The notes beneath the pieces are model-generated. The model searched no databases, had not been told where the DNA came from, and saw nothing but the letters and a program-made list of their open reading frames with translations. The position numbers were made by a program, and so were the translations under genes. A stretch of DNA of 64,000 nt, taken from contig NZ_RYFW01000002.1 in NCBI RefSeq assembly GCF_004138335.1, forward strand, positions 601,501 through 665,500. Reading direction: 5' to 3'. This stretch comes from Peristeroidobacter agariperforans. GTDB taxonomy: Bacteria; Pseudomonadota; Gammaproteobacteria; Steroidobacterales; Steroidobacteraceae. Below, piece by piece: positions 8,827-20,136 of the stretch. Position 1 is the stretch's first letter; each line of letters begins with the position of its first letter.

Positions 8827-9828
8827 ATGGGCCGCCGCCACCAGCACGAAGAGCATGCCAACCACGAAGCGTGGGCCATTCCCTATGGCGACCTCGTGAC
8901 GCTGCTATTGGCCTTCTTCGTCGTGATGTATGCCATGTCCTCGGTCAACGAGGGCAAGTATCGAATTCTCTCCGACTCGCTCGTGGCCGCGTTCCGTGGC
9001 TCACCGCGCACGCTGCAGCCGATCCAGGTCGGCGAGAAGAGCGTCGGCTCCGGCGCAGATATCAACATGACGATCGTGCAGCAGGCCATGCTCGACGGCC
9101 AGCCACGCAGCATGCTCGAACCTTCGCCGTTGCAGGTTTCCGACGTGGTGAGTCAGGGCGCGCGCCATGCTTCGGAGAGTCAATACGAAGCCGAACATAC
9201 TTCGGCGGCGATGATGGAGCTGGAGAGCGTTGCGGCCGAAGTCGAGCAGGCGATGAGCGAGCTGATCCGCGATCAGATGATCGTGGTGCGGCGTCATGGC
9301 GTGTGGGTGGAAGTCGAGATTCGCACCGACATCTTGTTCCCGAGCGGCGTCGCGAAGCTGTCGGCGGAGGCGCAGAACATTCTCAAGCAGCTGGCGCAAA
9401 CGCTGAAACCGTTCCCCAACGCGATCCGCGTGGAAGGTCACACCGACAATCTGCCGATCAAGTCGGCCGCGTTCACATCCAACTGGGAGCTGTCGGCGGC
9501 GCGCGCCGCGAGCGTCGTTCACCTGTTCACAGACTCGGGCCTCGATCCGCACCGGCTGGCGATCGTCGGTTTGGGTGAATATCGTCCCGCGTATCCGAAC
9601 GATACCGAGCAGAACCGCAATCTGAATCGACGTGTGCTGCTGGTGATTCTCAGCGGCAACGGCAATCCTGAAGGCGACTATGCGGGCGATCGCGGCCAAC
9701 CGGAGTCCGAGCCGGTTCCGCAACCGCAGCCACAAGTCCCGCAGCCCGCGGTCACCACTGCTCAAGCTGCCGCACCTGCGCCTGCAATCACAGCGGCGCC
9801 AATCCCGCCCGTCTCCGGCGGCAGATAA
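8827..9828 (+). CDS. motD: MotB-family stator subunit with OmpA-like domain (MotD)
   Basis: This MotB-type stator subunit anchors the motor to peptidoglycan. I start it at the ATG at 8827 (333 residues). The frame is open further upstream, but only inside motC. The essential channel aspartate is D22 (YGDLVTLLLAFFVVMYAM), at the start of the single membrane helix. The C-terminal OmpA-like domain shows VEGHTDNLPI, SNWELSAARAASVV and NRNLNRRVLLVIL. A Pro/Gln/Ala-rich tail of about 50 residues follows the OmpA domain; its role is unknown. With motC it probably forms the second stator set used by polar flagella. Confidence 0.93.
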   Translation: MGRRHQHEEHANHEAWAIPYGDLVTLLLAFFVVMYAMSSVNEGKYRILSDSLVAAFRGSPRTLQPIQVGEKSVGSGADINMTIVQQAMLDGQPRSMLEPSPLQVSDVVSQGARHASESQYEAEHTSAAMMELESVAAEVEQAMSELIRDQMIVVRRHGVWVEVEIRTDILFPSGVAKLSAEAQNILKQLAQTLKPFPNAIRVEGHTDNLPIKSAAFTSNWELSAARAASVVHLFTDSGLDPHRLAIVGLGEYRPAYPNDTEQNRNLNRRVLLVILSGNGNPEGDYAGDRGQPESEPVPQPQPQVPQPAVTTAQAAAPAPAITAAPIPPVSGGR

Positions 9829-9915
9829 ACTTCCCGTAACCGGTCCGCTGGAACCGTCGTCGACGCGGCGCGTTAAATGCCCAAATCCGCGTTGCTAAGC
9901 CGCGGAACAAACGGA

Positions 9916-9935
9916 TAAGGCGCTGCAGCGCCTTA
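9916..9935. repeat. Perfect 20-bp palindrome upstream of the flippase gene
   Basis: The bases 9916-9935 form a perfect palindrome, TAAGGCGCTG followed by its complement CAGCGCCTTA. It sits 88 bases after motD and 15 bases before the next gene. It could be a dyad operator or a compact hairpin. It has no T-run of the kind an intrinsic terminator needs. Confidence 0.5.
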
Positions 9936-9949
9936 GGCAAAGCGGGTCC

Positions 9950-11224
9950 ATGACAGCACCTTCCTCCCCCACGTCGCTGGGGCATAAAACCGGGCGCAAC
10001 GCTTTTGCGCTACTGGCCTGTCGGATCGGCGCCGACCTGCTCAATTTTCTGTTGTTCCTGGTCGTGTCCCGGCGTTTCGGTCCGGAGGGCATGGGCGAGT
10101 ATGGCTACGCCTTCGCCCTGGCCGGCCTGGTGTATTACTCCGCGACGCTCGGCATCGATGAGTACGGTGTGCGTGAGTACTCGCGCTTGCCGGTCGAGCG
10201 GCGTCCGGCGCTGATTTCCAATCTGCTCGGCGCGCAGCTGTGTATCGCCGTCGTCGCAGTGCTCGTGCTCCTCGGCTACTTGTTCGTTACCCAACCAAGG
10301 CCGACGACCCTGACCATCATCATCGCGATGAGCGTTTATCAGCTGGGCGCGGCGTTCTCGGCGACCCTGTTCGTTCCGGCGATGGCCGAACAGCACATGC
10401 TGGCGCCGGCGATCATCAATCTGCTGGGTCGGGGCTCCGCGTTTGTCGCGACCGGGCTGTTGATCTGGGTGTTTGGGTGGTCGTTGCACACGGCTGCGAT
10501 CGCGTTCGCGTGCGGCGGCTTGTTGATGGTGATACTGGCGTTGCGTTCGGCCGCGTCGTTCAAGGCGCGCCTGCTGCCCAACCTCAGCGGGCGAAATGTG
10601 ATCGAACGCGCGCGGATGCTGTGGTCGTTCGCGGCGGCGGGCCTGCTCGGGCAATTGTTGAATCGCATCGGCGTGATCGCGCTGTCCTTGCAGGTAGGGG
10701 AGGCCGCCGCCGGCATCTATGCGACTGGACTGAAACTGGTGGAGGTGGCCTGCCTGCCGCTGTTCTTCACCGGTGTGGCCGTATACCCACGTCTGTGTCA
10801 CGCCTTCGCAGACCCGGCGGCGTTTCAAAGACTGGCGCGGCAGGGGCTGATCGTCGGCAGCGCGCTCGCGGCGAGCTTCGCTTTGGCGATGTATCTGCTG
10901 GTGCCGCCGCTGCTGGTGCCGGTGCTCGGCGAGCGCTTCGCCGGTTCAGAAGCGATCATCGCCGCCATGGCCGCCATCGTGCTCGCCCAGGGCATGGAGA
11001 TCGTGCTGGGGCGGCTGATGCTGGCGGCGAACTTGAACGTGGCGCGGGCAGTGCGTATCGCGTTGGGCACCATTGTCTGCGTGCTACTGACGGTGAGCTT
11101 TACGCCTTCGTTTGGGATCGGTGCGACGATTGCGGCGCTGGTGGTTTCTTATCTGATGGTCGATCTACTCTATTTCGGCAATCTGTTCGGCACGCTACGC
11201 CGACGCAGCTACGCTCCTGCCTGA
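9950..11224 (+). CDS. Polysaccharide flippase-like membrane protein (Wzx/MATE superfamily)
   Basis: This 424-residue protein is almost entirely made of hydrophobic segments (about 12). It shows the start typical of oligosaccharide flippases: ALLACRIGADLLNFLLFLVVSRRFGPEGMGEYGYAFALAGLV. Members of this superfamily move lipid-linked sugars across the inner membrane for O-antigen, capsule or other surface polymers. No glycosyltransferase or polymerase gene is near it, so its substrate cannot be guessed. It interrupts the usual flagellar and chemotaxis order after motD. The ATG at 9950 lies 15 bases after a perfect palindrome. Confidence 0.8.
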   Translation: MTAPSSPTSLGHKTGRNAFALLACRIGADLLNFLLFLVVSRRFGPEGMGEYGYAFALAGLVYYSATLGIDEYGVREYSRLPVERRPALISNLLGAQLCIAVVAVLVLLGYLFVTQPRPTTLTIIIAMSVYQLGAAFSATLFVPAMAEQHMLAPAIINLLGRGSAFVATGLLIWVFGWSLHTAAIAFACGGLLMVILALRSAASFKARLLPNLSGRNVIERARMLWSFAAAGLLGQLLNRIGVIALSLQVGEAAAGIYATGLKLVEVACLPLFFTGVAVYPRLCHAFADPAAFQRLARQGLIVGSALAASFALAMYLLVPPLLVPVLGERFAGSEAIIAAMAAIVLAQGMEIVLGRLMLAANLNVARAVRIALGTIVCVLLTVSFTPSFGIGATIAALVVSYLMVDLLYFGNLFGTLRRRSYAPA

Positions 11225-11355
11225 CCGGCCTCAGTCGCGCCGCGCGGCCCTCTCTGAAGTCGCCTGGGCCGCGGCGAATTGCTGCGCGTTCTGGAAAGCC
11301 TGTAGCATGACCCCACTGCAGTTCTCTAACTGCGCACTACCACGCGGGGGATGCC

Positions 11356-11868
11356 ATGCGCGTTCTGGAAACCGAGAGGCTGGTGCTGCGGCGGCTGACG
11401 CTCGACGACGCTGAGTTCATTTTCAGACTGGTCAACGAGCCGTCATGGCTGCGCTACATCGGCGACAAGCACGTGCGCAATCTGGACGATGCGCGCAACT
11501 ATCTGCGAACCGGGCCACTGGACATGTACGACCGCTTCGGCTTCGGCATGTTTCTGTGCGAGCTGAAGAGCACTGGCGAAGCGGTCGGCTCGTGCGGGCT
11601 GCTCAAGCGCGATACCTTGCCCGATCCCGACATCGGCTATGCATTCCTGCCGGAGCACTGGGGTAAGGGCTACGCGCTGGAAGCCGCGTCCGCCGTGCTG
11701 AAGTACGGCCATCGCGAGCATCGCTTGCCGCGCATTCTCGCCATCACTTCGCCGGACAACGAGCGCTCGATCCAGGTGTTACAGAAGTGCGGCATGCACT
11801 TCCAGCGCTTCATCGAGATGGCGGAACAGGATCAAGTGAAGCTGTTCGCGCTGGAGTTCGTCGGCTGA
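11356..11868 (+). CDS. GNAT-family N-acetyltransferase (RimJ/RimL-like)
   Basis: This 170-residue protein opens with the classic RimJ/RimL-type start LETERLVLRRLTLDDAEFIFRL. It carries the acetyl-CoA-binding segment (IGYAFLPEHWGKGYALEAASAVLKYG) and the NxxSIQVLQKCGM segment near the end. It should transfer an acetyl group from acetyl-CoA to an amine, but the substrate cannot be told. A purine-rich GGGGGA lies just before the ATG at 11356. It is convergent with the phytochrome gene, three bases apart. Confidence 0.85.
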   Translation: MRVLETERLVLRRLTLDDAEFIFRLVNEPSWLRYIGDKHVRNLDDARNYLRTGPLDMYDRFGFGMFLCELKSTGEAVGSCGLLKRDTLPDPDIGYAFLPEHWGKGYALEAASAVLKYGHREHRLPRILAITSPDNERSIQVLQKCGMHFQRFIEMAEQDQVKLFALEFVG

Positions 11869-11871
11869 GGT

Positions 11872-14415
11872 TCAACGTCGCCGCTTGAGCACGGCGGCGA
11901 GGCTTTGCTGTGTGAAGGGCTTGCGGATGCGCGGCACGTGCGCAAGCTCGGCGGGGAAGGATTCGGTTTCTCCGTAGCCTGTCATGAACGCGAATGCCAC
12001 ACCGAGCGCGCTCAGCCGGTTGGCGACTTCGAAACTGCTCTCGACGCCCAGGTTCACATCCAGCACTGCGAACTCCGGCACGCGTTCTTCGATCATCCTC
12101 AGCGCGGCGCTGACATTGCTCGCGGCCCGGACATCGCGGGCGCCAGACTTTCGTAGCGCATCGGCCGCGTCCAGGGCGATGATGAGATTATCCTCCACCA
12201 GCAGCACTTCCTGCGGCATCGACACTTCGTCGGGCGCGACCGCGGCCGCTGTCTCTCGATGCGGAGCAGCTTTGTCAACAGCTTGCACGAACTCCGCCGG
12301 AATCAGGAAACGTGCGTGCACACCGGCCAGCTCGAAGTCGATCCGCGCTTCGCCGTTGATGTCATATGGAATGGTTCGCTCGATCACGGCGCTGCCGAAG
12401 CCGCGACGTTTCGGTGCTTGCACCGGCGGCCCGCCGCGCTCGCGCCAGTCGATGATGAAGTTACCCGATTCGTCGAGCCGGGTTTCGATGGTCACCGTAC
12501 CGGGCCGGGAGCAGAGCGCGCCGTATTTCGAGGAGTTCGTGATGAGCTCGTGAATCACCAGCGCCACGACATTGAAAGCCTGAGGCTGCAGACGCGCATC
12601 GGGCCCGGCGAGCTGTACGCGCTTGGCATCGCCCAAGTAGGCGCCAGCCTCCGATTCGATCAGCGCACTGAACAGCGCCGGTCCCCATTGATCCGCCGTG
12701 ATCAGGTCATGTGCGCGAGCGAGCGCCTGCACACGGGCGCCAACCACATCCATGAACTGCACTGACGATAGATTGGGGTCGTGACTCTGGTGGATCAGTC
12801 CGCGGATCAAGCTGAGGATGTTCCGGACGCGATGGTTGAGCTCCGCGATCAGCAGATCCTGTCTCTGCATTGCGCGCCGCCGCTCTTCCTCGGTTTGATC
12901 GGACAGGCGCAGGATCACTTCGAGCAAACTGATGCGCAAGCTGCTGGCAATGCGAAGATCCGCTGCCGACCACGGTACCGATTGACCGGAGACGGTCTCG
13001 CGCCATAACTGGAAGCTCTTGCGCGGCGTCAGTCGATCGCCTTGCGGGTCCGGCGTCACCGGCTTGTTCGGATCGCCGGCCCAATTGACCGTGCGCGCCA
13101 CTTCACGTCGGAAGAAGATCAGATAGTCACGCGGCAGCCTGGAGAGCGGCATCACCAGCATGCCGGCGGCGCGCTCCTGAAATTTCGAGGCGAGTGGATA
13201 AGCGGCGCGAATCTCGTTAGTGGCGTAGTTGCCCGATGGGGTCACCGACGTGCGCACGTGCTCGATCAAACCGGCGAACTGCCGTCGATCCGGTGTCATG
13301 CCGTGCAATGTCACTGTGCCGTCGAGCGACAGCCCGACGCCGTCGCAGGTCAATTGACTGGCAATGTTGTCGAGGTGCGTGGCGATGCTTCGGGCGCGAT
13401 TTTGTTCGCTCACCATGTCCTGCACGAGGCGGTCGTGCAGCTCCCGAGCGTGATTTTCGTAGCCGCTTTCGGCCTCGCGCTCGCGATTCTCCAGGAGCAA
13501 TGAGAACATCTGTCCGAACAGCTCCGCGGCCGTGCGCCGCTCGAAGCCGACGTGCAGCGCACTGTAATGATGGCAGGCGAACAGACCCCACAATCGTCCT
13601 TCTCTGAGAATCGACACTGACATGGAAGCGCGCACGCCCATGTTCCTGAGATATTCGATATGGATGGGAGAGACGCTGCGTAACACGCTGTGCGAGAGGT
13701 CCAGCGGCTGGCCGGCAGCGTCGAGCGCCGGCTGAATGGGCGAGGGCGCTGCCTCGATGTCAGGAATGATTCGCAGCCAGTTGCGCTCATAGAGCACGCG
13801 CGCCTGGCGAGGAATATCGCTGGCCGGATAGTGCAGGCCGAGGAAAGATTCGATGCCGGCCTCGGCCGACTCGGCGATTACTTCGCCGGAGCCATCGGGT
13901 GCGAAGCGATAGACCATCACGCGATCGAAGCCTGTCAGCGCGCGCAGTTCCCGGGCAGCGATGCAGCTCAGCGATCGTGGATCGGGCGCACTCTGCACGC
14001 GATTTATCATGCCTCGGACCAGCGCGCTCGCATTCACGGAGCTGCCCGCCGCACTGGGCTCGCACTCAATGACGACCAAGCCAGGCATCGTGTGCACGGC
14101 CAGATCGAAGCGTCGGCGCGAGTCATCGATACGCATGGCGAACAGGCGGGCGGTCGTGCCGGTCATGTTCACGATCTGCAGTTGATTGCGCAGCGTGTGG
14201 ATAGCGTCGACGTCGATGAAGTCGAGCAGCGAACGGCCCAACATTTCGGCTGCTGTGACTTTCAGCCAGTCGCTGACGTTGGCCGACGCGCGTTGCACTA
14301 ACCAGTCCGGCGTCGACACCGCGATAAGAAAGCCGAACGGCTGGATCGCGCCCAGCAGATGGATGGGCTCGCGATCGCAATTGGTCAGGTCGATCGATGC
14401 GCTGGGCGCAGGCAT
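11872..14415 (-). CDS. Bacteriophytochrome with HWE-type histidine kinase and C-terminal receiver
   Basis: This 847-residue red/far-red light sensor kinase has an N-terminal PAS domain carrying the biliverdin-attachment Cys13 in LTNCDREPIH. A GAF domain with the PASDIPRQAR motif follows (about residue 196), then a PHY domain. The kinase has the H-box ELNHRVRN with His528, typical of HWE/HisKA_2 kinases. A receiver domain closes the protein, with phospho-acceptor D786 in AVLDVNLG and a terminal RKPFT Lys motif. Light should alter phosphotransfer within the protein or to a partner. No heme oxygenase gene (bphO), needed to make biliverdin, is in the window. It is divergent from the Ser/Thr kinase at 14661. 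Confidence 0.93.
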   Translation of the reverse strand: MPAPSASIDLTNCDREPIHLLGAIQPFGFLIAVSTPDWLVQRASANVSDWLKVTAAEMLGRSLLDFIDVDAIHTLRNQLQIVNMTGTTARLFAMRIDDSRRRFDLAVHTMPGLVVIECEPSAAGSSVNASALVRGMINRVQSAPDPRSLSCIAARELRALTGFDRVMVYRFAPDGSGEVIAESAEAGIESFLGLHYPASDIPRQARVLYERNWLRIIPDIEAAPSPIQPALDAAGQPLDLSHSVLRSVSPIHIEYLRNMGVRASMSVSILREGRLWGLFACHHYSALHVGFERRTAAELFGQMFSLLLENREREAESGYENHARELHDRLVQDMVSEQNRARSIATHLDNIASQLTCDGVGLSLDGTVTLHGMTPDRRQFAGLIEHVRTSVTPSGNYATNEIRAAYPLASKFQERAAGMLVMPLSRLPRDYLIFFRREVARTVNWAGDPNKPVTPDPQGDRLTPRKSFQLWRETVSGQSVPWSAADLRIASSLRISLLEVILRLSDQTEEERRRAMQRQDLLIAELNHRVRNILSLIRGLIHQSHDPNLSSVQFMDVVGARVQALARAHDLITADQWGPALFSALIESEAGAYLGDAKRVQLAGPDARLQPQAFNVVALVIHELITNSSKYGALCSRPGTVTIETRLDESGNFIIDWRERGGPPVQAPKRRGFGSAVIERTIPYDINGEARIDFELAGVHARFLIPAEFVQAVDKAAPHRETAAAVAPDEVSMPQEVLLVEDNLIIALDAADALRKSGARDVRAASNVSAALRMIEERVPEFAVLDVNLGVESSFEVANRLSALGVAFAFMTGYGETESFPAELAHVPRIRKPFTQQSLAAVLKRRR

Positions 14416-14660
14416 CGCTGGATTCTATGAGCGCCGATGGCCAGGGGCCAGATTGTACAGGCCTTCCCTACAGTGGACTTCTCATCGGCTGCCGTTAGGC
14501 AGATACCCTAACCGCCCCGTGCGCAACGTAAAGAAATCCGGCGATGGCTCTCCGGTGGCTCCACGGAGCTACGACTAAACGCCAAAATTTTGAGGTGCAC
14601 CGCGCAAGAGCGCGAGCAACTCATGCCAGAATAGCTGCAGCTCTCCGCCATTCGAGTTGC

Positions 14661-17231
<2,571 letters not shown>

Positions 17232-17305
17232 GTAACGTCCAGGATGGCGTCGGCGTCGCGTTGAGATTGTGCTGCCGGTTCTAAGTGAACGAACCGTCCG
17301 CAGCG

Positions 17306-17659
17306 ATGAACACTGCTCCCGTGCTCGACCGCAATCAGCTGCTCGAAGTGACCGATGGCGATGCGGCCTTCGAGCAGGAACTGCTCGGCGCCTACCGCGC
17401 CAGCGCGACGGGCACGCTCGGCCGGCTCAGGACGGCGTTGGCGGCCGGTGAATTGACGCCGGTTATCCGCGAAGCGCATGCGTTGAAGGGCGCCAGCCTC
17501 AACGTGGGCGCCTCCGCACTGGGCGAATGCGCCGGCGCCATTGAGAGGGCCGCGCGTGCCGGCGATCTGACGCTGGCCCGTCACGAGGCTCGCGAGATCG
17601 ATGCCCATGAGGCGGCGTTGTGGGCGGAGCTCGATCGGCGCCACGCGCCAGAGCGTTAA
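17306..17659 (+). CDS. HPt-domain phosphotransfer protein
   Basis: This small stand-alone histidine phosphotransfer protein (about 117 residues) has its phospho-accepting His at residue 58 in REAHALKGASLNVGA, the standard HPt sequence. Such proteins relay phosphate between a hybrid kinase and a response regulator. The nearby phytochrome has a receiver domain and could be a partner, but that is only positional. The ATG at 17306 is my choice; a GTG at 17285 would add seven residues. It lies about 75 bases after the kinase gene and before the DUF2802 gene. Confidence 0.85.
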   Translation: MNTAPVLDRNQLLEVTDGDAAFEQELLGAYRASATGTLGRLRTALAAGELTPVIREAHALKGASLNVGASALGECAGAIERAARAGDLTLARHEAREIDAHEAALWAELDRRHAPER

Positions 17660-17792
17660 CCGGTTCGCAAAAACTCACTCGCAAGCCGCCGCCAGTCGCC
17701 ACAGCCGCCGGTCGGTGGCACGCATCGTGCTCCTATCCCGTCGAGACCTTCGGTTTGCGCCAAAGGTTTGACGCCATCTGACGGGAGTCGCC

Positions 17793-18338
17793 ATGTTTGA
17801 AATTCTGCCCAACCCCTCGCTCGACACCGTGCTGATCGCCGGCCGTGCCGTGTTGCTGATCGGCGCGTTCTGGGTGTTTGCGTTGGCGTTCACACGCTGG
17901 CGTCGTGCCGACGAGCGGGATTCACAGGCGCTGCGGGATCAGCTCGAGCGGGCCTTCACCGAAATGCGCACCCTGCACGAGACCGTGACGGTCATGAGTG
18001 CGCGCATCGAAGCGATGAGCGAGCGTGCCGAAACCGATTCGCGTCGTCCGCAGATGCCGGCAGTGGTGGCCACCGCGCAAGCGCGCGGCTATGACCTGGC
18101 GCTGCGCATGGCGAAGAACGGCTCAGCTGTCGAAGATCTGGTCGCGAACTGCGGCATCACTCGCCATGAAGCGGAGCTGTTGACTCGTCTGCACGCGGCG
18201 AAGTCTCAGCCCGATGTCGCGGCTTGGCAGGCTCGTCAGCAGGTAGCTCAGCAACAGCAGGTCGCGCAGGCTCCGCAACAGCAGCAGCCGCAGTCGACGG
18301 GCCGCAAGCGTGGCTCGTTGTTGAGCGTCGTCAGCTGA
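17793..18338 (+). CDS. DUF2802 protein, flagellar/chemotaxis-linked, membrane-anchored
   Basis: This 181-residue protein has one N-terminal membrane helix (about residues 12-33), a coiled-coil region, and a helix-turn-helix-like core: YDLALRMAKNGSAVEDLVANCGITRHEAELLTRLH. That core is the DUF2802 signature. In Pseudomonas the DUF2802 gene closes the fleN-fliA-che-mot cluster next to cheW. Here it is separated from it by the 9950-17659 block. The tail is rich in Gln and Ala. The function is unknown; a link to motility is inferred only from gene order. A good intrinsic terminator follows at 18355. Confidence 0.8.
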   Translation: MFEILPNPSLDTVLIAGRAVLLIGAFWVFALAFTRWRRADERDSQALRDQLERAFTEMRTLHETVTVMSARIEAMSERAETDSRRPQMPAVVATAQARGYDLALRMAKNGSAVEDLVANCGITRHEAELLTRLHAAKSQPDVAAWQARQQVAQQQQVAQAPQQQQPQSTGRKRGSLLSVVS

Positions 18339-18354
18339 ACAATGGTCAGTCGGT

Positions 18355-18382
18355 AGGCCGCAGGGATCGCGGCCTCATTTTT
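18355..18382 (+). terminator. Intrinsic terminator after the DUF2802 gene
   Basis: AGGCCGC at 18355-18361 pairs with GCGGCCT at 18369-18375 over a seven-base loop, and a run of five T follows at 18378-18382. It ends the forward transcript just before the converging fhlB stop codon at 18388. Confidence 0.8.
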
Positions 18383-18387
18383 GCTCG

Positions 18388-18732
18388 TCACCATCTCGAC
18401 GGCGAGTAACCTGGCGCCGGGAGTCGCGCAGTTTGTTCTTCCGGTCTCGGCGAGCTCGGCGGCGGGCTCTTGCCCGCGACCGACCAGGCAAATGCCAGTA
18501 CGTGCGCAACCGCCACGTACAGCTCTTTCGGAATCTCACGTCCGATATCCAATTTCGACAACGCTCCCGCGAGCGCTGCGTCTTCCTGCAGCGGCACGTT
18601 GTGCTCGCGAGCGGTGTCGATGATTTTTTCCGCGATCTGTCCGCCGCCCTTGGCGACGACCCGAGGCGCACCGCCACCGTTGACGTTGTAGTGGAGCGCG
18701 ACGGCGATCGGTGGCTTGGGACGCTCGTTCAT
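18388..18732 (-). CDS. FhlB-like protein, short FlhB cytoplasmic-domain homologue
   Basis: This 114-residue soluble protein resembles the cytoplasmic domain of FlhB: AVALHYN, RVVAKGGGQIAEKIIDTAREHNVPL, then DIGREIPKELYVAVAHVLAFAW. It can be laid directly on the FlhB tail at 1-317. It lacks the NPTH cleavage site and the membrane part, so it cannot act as a normal self-cleaving switch. Short FlhB homologues beside fliK are known in several bacteria and can partly replace the FlhB C-domain. The ATG overlaps the fliK stop by four bases (18729-18732), so the two are coupled. Its C-terminus is Pro-rich. Confidence 0.88.
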   Translation of the reverse strand: MNERPKPPIAVALHYNVNGGGAPRVVAKGGGQIAEKIIDTAREHNVPLQEDAALAGALSKLDIGREIPKELYVAVAHVLAFAWSVAGKSPPPSSPRPEEQTARLPAPGYSPSRW

Positions 18733-19949
18733 GCTCGTACGTCCAGTAAGCGCGCGGGACGAGCGCCGGTGTCGCCGGCGGGCATGCCGTGCAAACAAAC
18801 GATCCGATCGATCTCGAGCCCCGCGTCGCGCAGGATCGATTCGAGCTCTCCGGCACGTGCGGACAAGGCGTTGACGATGGCGGGCGACTCGGCTCGCAAC
18901 TGCACGCCGATGCGATGACCGGCCAAAGTCACTTTCGCGTGCAGTGCGCCGACCTGACCCAGATCCATGGCCGCCTCGACGCTCCACGAATCGCCGCCGC
19001 CCTGACGTTTGCGGGACTCGTCGTGTTCGACCCGCAACCGAAGCATGGAGGCGCGATCGTCGTGCCGCACCGGCAGTTCGATCAGCATCGATTGCATGGC
19101 CGGATCCGGCGCCGTGTTGGTGATCTGCGTCGTGGTCAGGCGCGCGATTGCCCCGTCGGTTTGACGTGACAGTTCATTCATCTGCTGCTCGGCTCCATCG
19201 ATCATGGAGAACGTTGCCGGCGCCGCATTGAGTGCAGTCAGTGGTCCGCGAGCCGTGGGCGGAGCCGCATTCATTGCGATGTCCGAGTGCGCTGCGTTCG
19301 GGCGTGCGCCGTGATCTCGCAGCGTGCGGCTCAATGTGAGCATCAGCGACTTCAAATCGTTGACCAGCACTTTCGGATCGGTTGCGCCACGCGATGCGTC
19401 GGCGAGATTCGCTTCGAGAAAAGCGCCGGAGCGCTGGAGCGCGCTCGCCAGTGTTTTGGGGTCGCCGAGGGATTCCGCATCAGGCAAAGCCTGCCAAAGC
19501 TGCGCTGCGGCCTGCGTCACGGCCTTCGGCAACTCGTCAAGGCCATGCTTGCTCACATTATTTCCTCGGGCGAGCCATGACAGATTGGCGAGCATGAGCG
19601 CCGGGCTTTCCTGACGAGGAACGAAACGACGCATGGCATCGGCGACGACCGTTGCTTCGTTATCTGCGCTCACCGGAGTGGAAGAGGAGAGTGTCTCCAA
19701 CGCCAGCACCGGACTGTTACGCAGCACGCGGACATTCAACACTTCGCCATTGGCCGGACCGGCGCTGTTGCCGGAGGCGAGGCGGGCGTTGTGCCGCTGG
19801 CCGCCGATATCGAGGAACAGTTGACCGCTGGCAGCGTCACGCACGGCGATAGCCTGCAGGAGCGCGCCTACGCGCCACTCCGACAGCAGGCTCGGGCTAG
19901 TGCTCCCGGCCGGGCTGGTACTGCGAAAGTCCACCAGGTCGATACGCAT
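18729..19949 (-). CDS. fliK: FliK, flagellar hook-length control protein
   Basis: FliK measures hook length and triggers the specificity switch of FlhB. This 406-residue protein has a variable, Ala/Ser-rich N-terminal and middle part. Its conserved C-terminal domain (about residues 270-400) shows IELPVRHDD, SWSVEAAMDLGQVGALHAKVTLAGHRIGVQLRAESP and a terminal GLEIDRIVCLHG. Family members are poorly conserved outside that domain, so the C-terminal match and the coupled fhlB gene carry the call. The gene starts 51 bases downstream of a perfect minus-strand sigma-28 promoter. Confidence 0.88.
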   Translation of the reverse strand: MRIDLVDFRSTSPAGSTSPSLLSEWRVGALLQAIAVRDAASGQLFLDIGGQRHNARLASGNSAGPANGEVLNVRVLRNSPVLALETLSSSTPVSADNEATVVADAMRRFVPRQESPALMLANLSWLARGNNVSKHGLDELPKAVTQAAAQLWQALPDAESLGDPKTLASALQRSGAFLEANLADASRGATDPKVLVNDLKSLMLTLSRTLRDHGARPNAAHSDIAMNAAPPTARGPLTALNAAPATFSMIDGAEQQMNELSRQTDGAIARLTTTQITNTAPDPAMQSMLIELPVRHDDRASMLRLRVEHDESRKRQGGGDSWSVEAAMDLGQVGALHAKVTLAGHRIGVQLRAESPAIVNALSARAGELESILRDAGLEIDRIVCLHGMPAGDTGARPARLLDVRA

Positions 19950-19999
19950 GAATGGGTCACTCGTGCGAGTTCAGTTTCAACGTGAACTGCTTCACCAAT

Positions 20000-20026
20000 T
20001 TATCGGCAGGGAATCCCCGAGCTTTA
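20000..20026 (-). promoter_or_regulatory. Sigma-28 (FliA) promoter for fliK-fhlB
   Basis: On the minus strand, TAAA (plus positions 20023-20026) and GCCGATAA (20000-20007) are separated by exactly 15 bases. This is a full match to the FliA consensus. It points at fliK, whose start codon begins at 19949. Confidence 0.85.
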
Positions 20027-20061
20027 GCCGGCCACGGTTAAGTAGTGCGACGTGGCTCACC

Positions 20062-20088
20062 TAAAGCTGACCCCTCATATGCCGATAT
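20062..20088 (+). promoter_or_regulatory. Sigma-28 (FliA) promoter for the STAS-cheY-cheA operon
   Basis: TAAA at 20062-20065 and GCCGATAT at 20081-20088 are separated by exactly 15 bases. Only the last base differs from the FliA consensus. It points at the gene starting at 20137 and probably drives the chemotaxis operon. Confidence 0.85.
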
Positions 20089-20136
20089 GAAACCCGAATC
20101 TGTGAAATTCGTATCACGAGTCCCTTAAGCCGCGTC

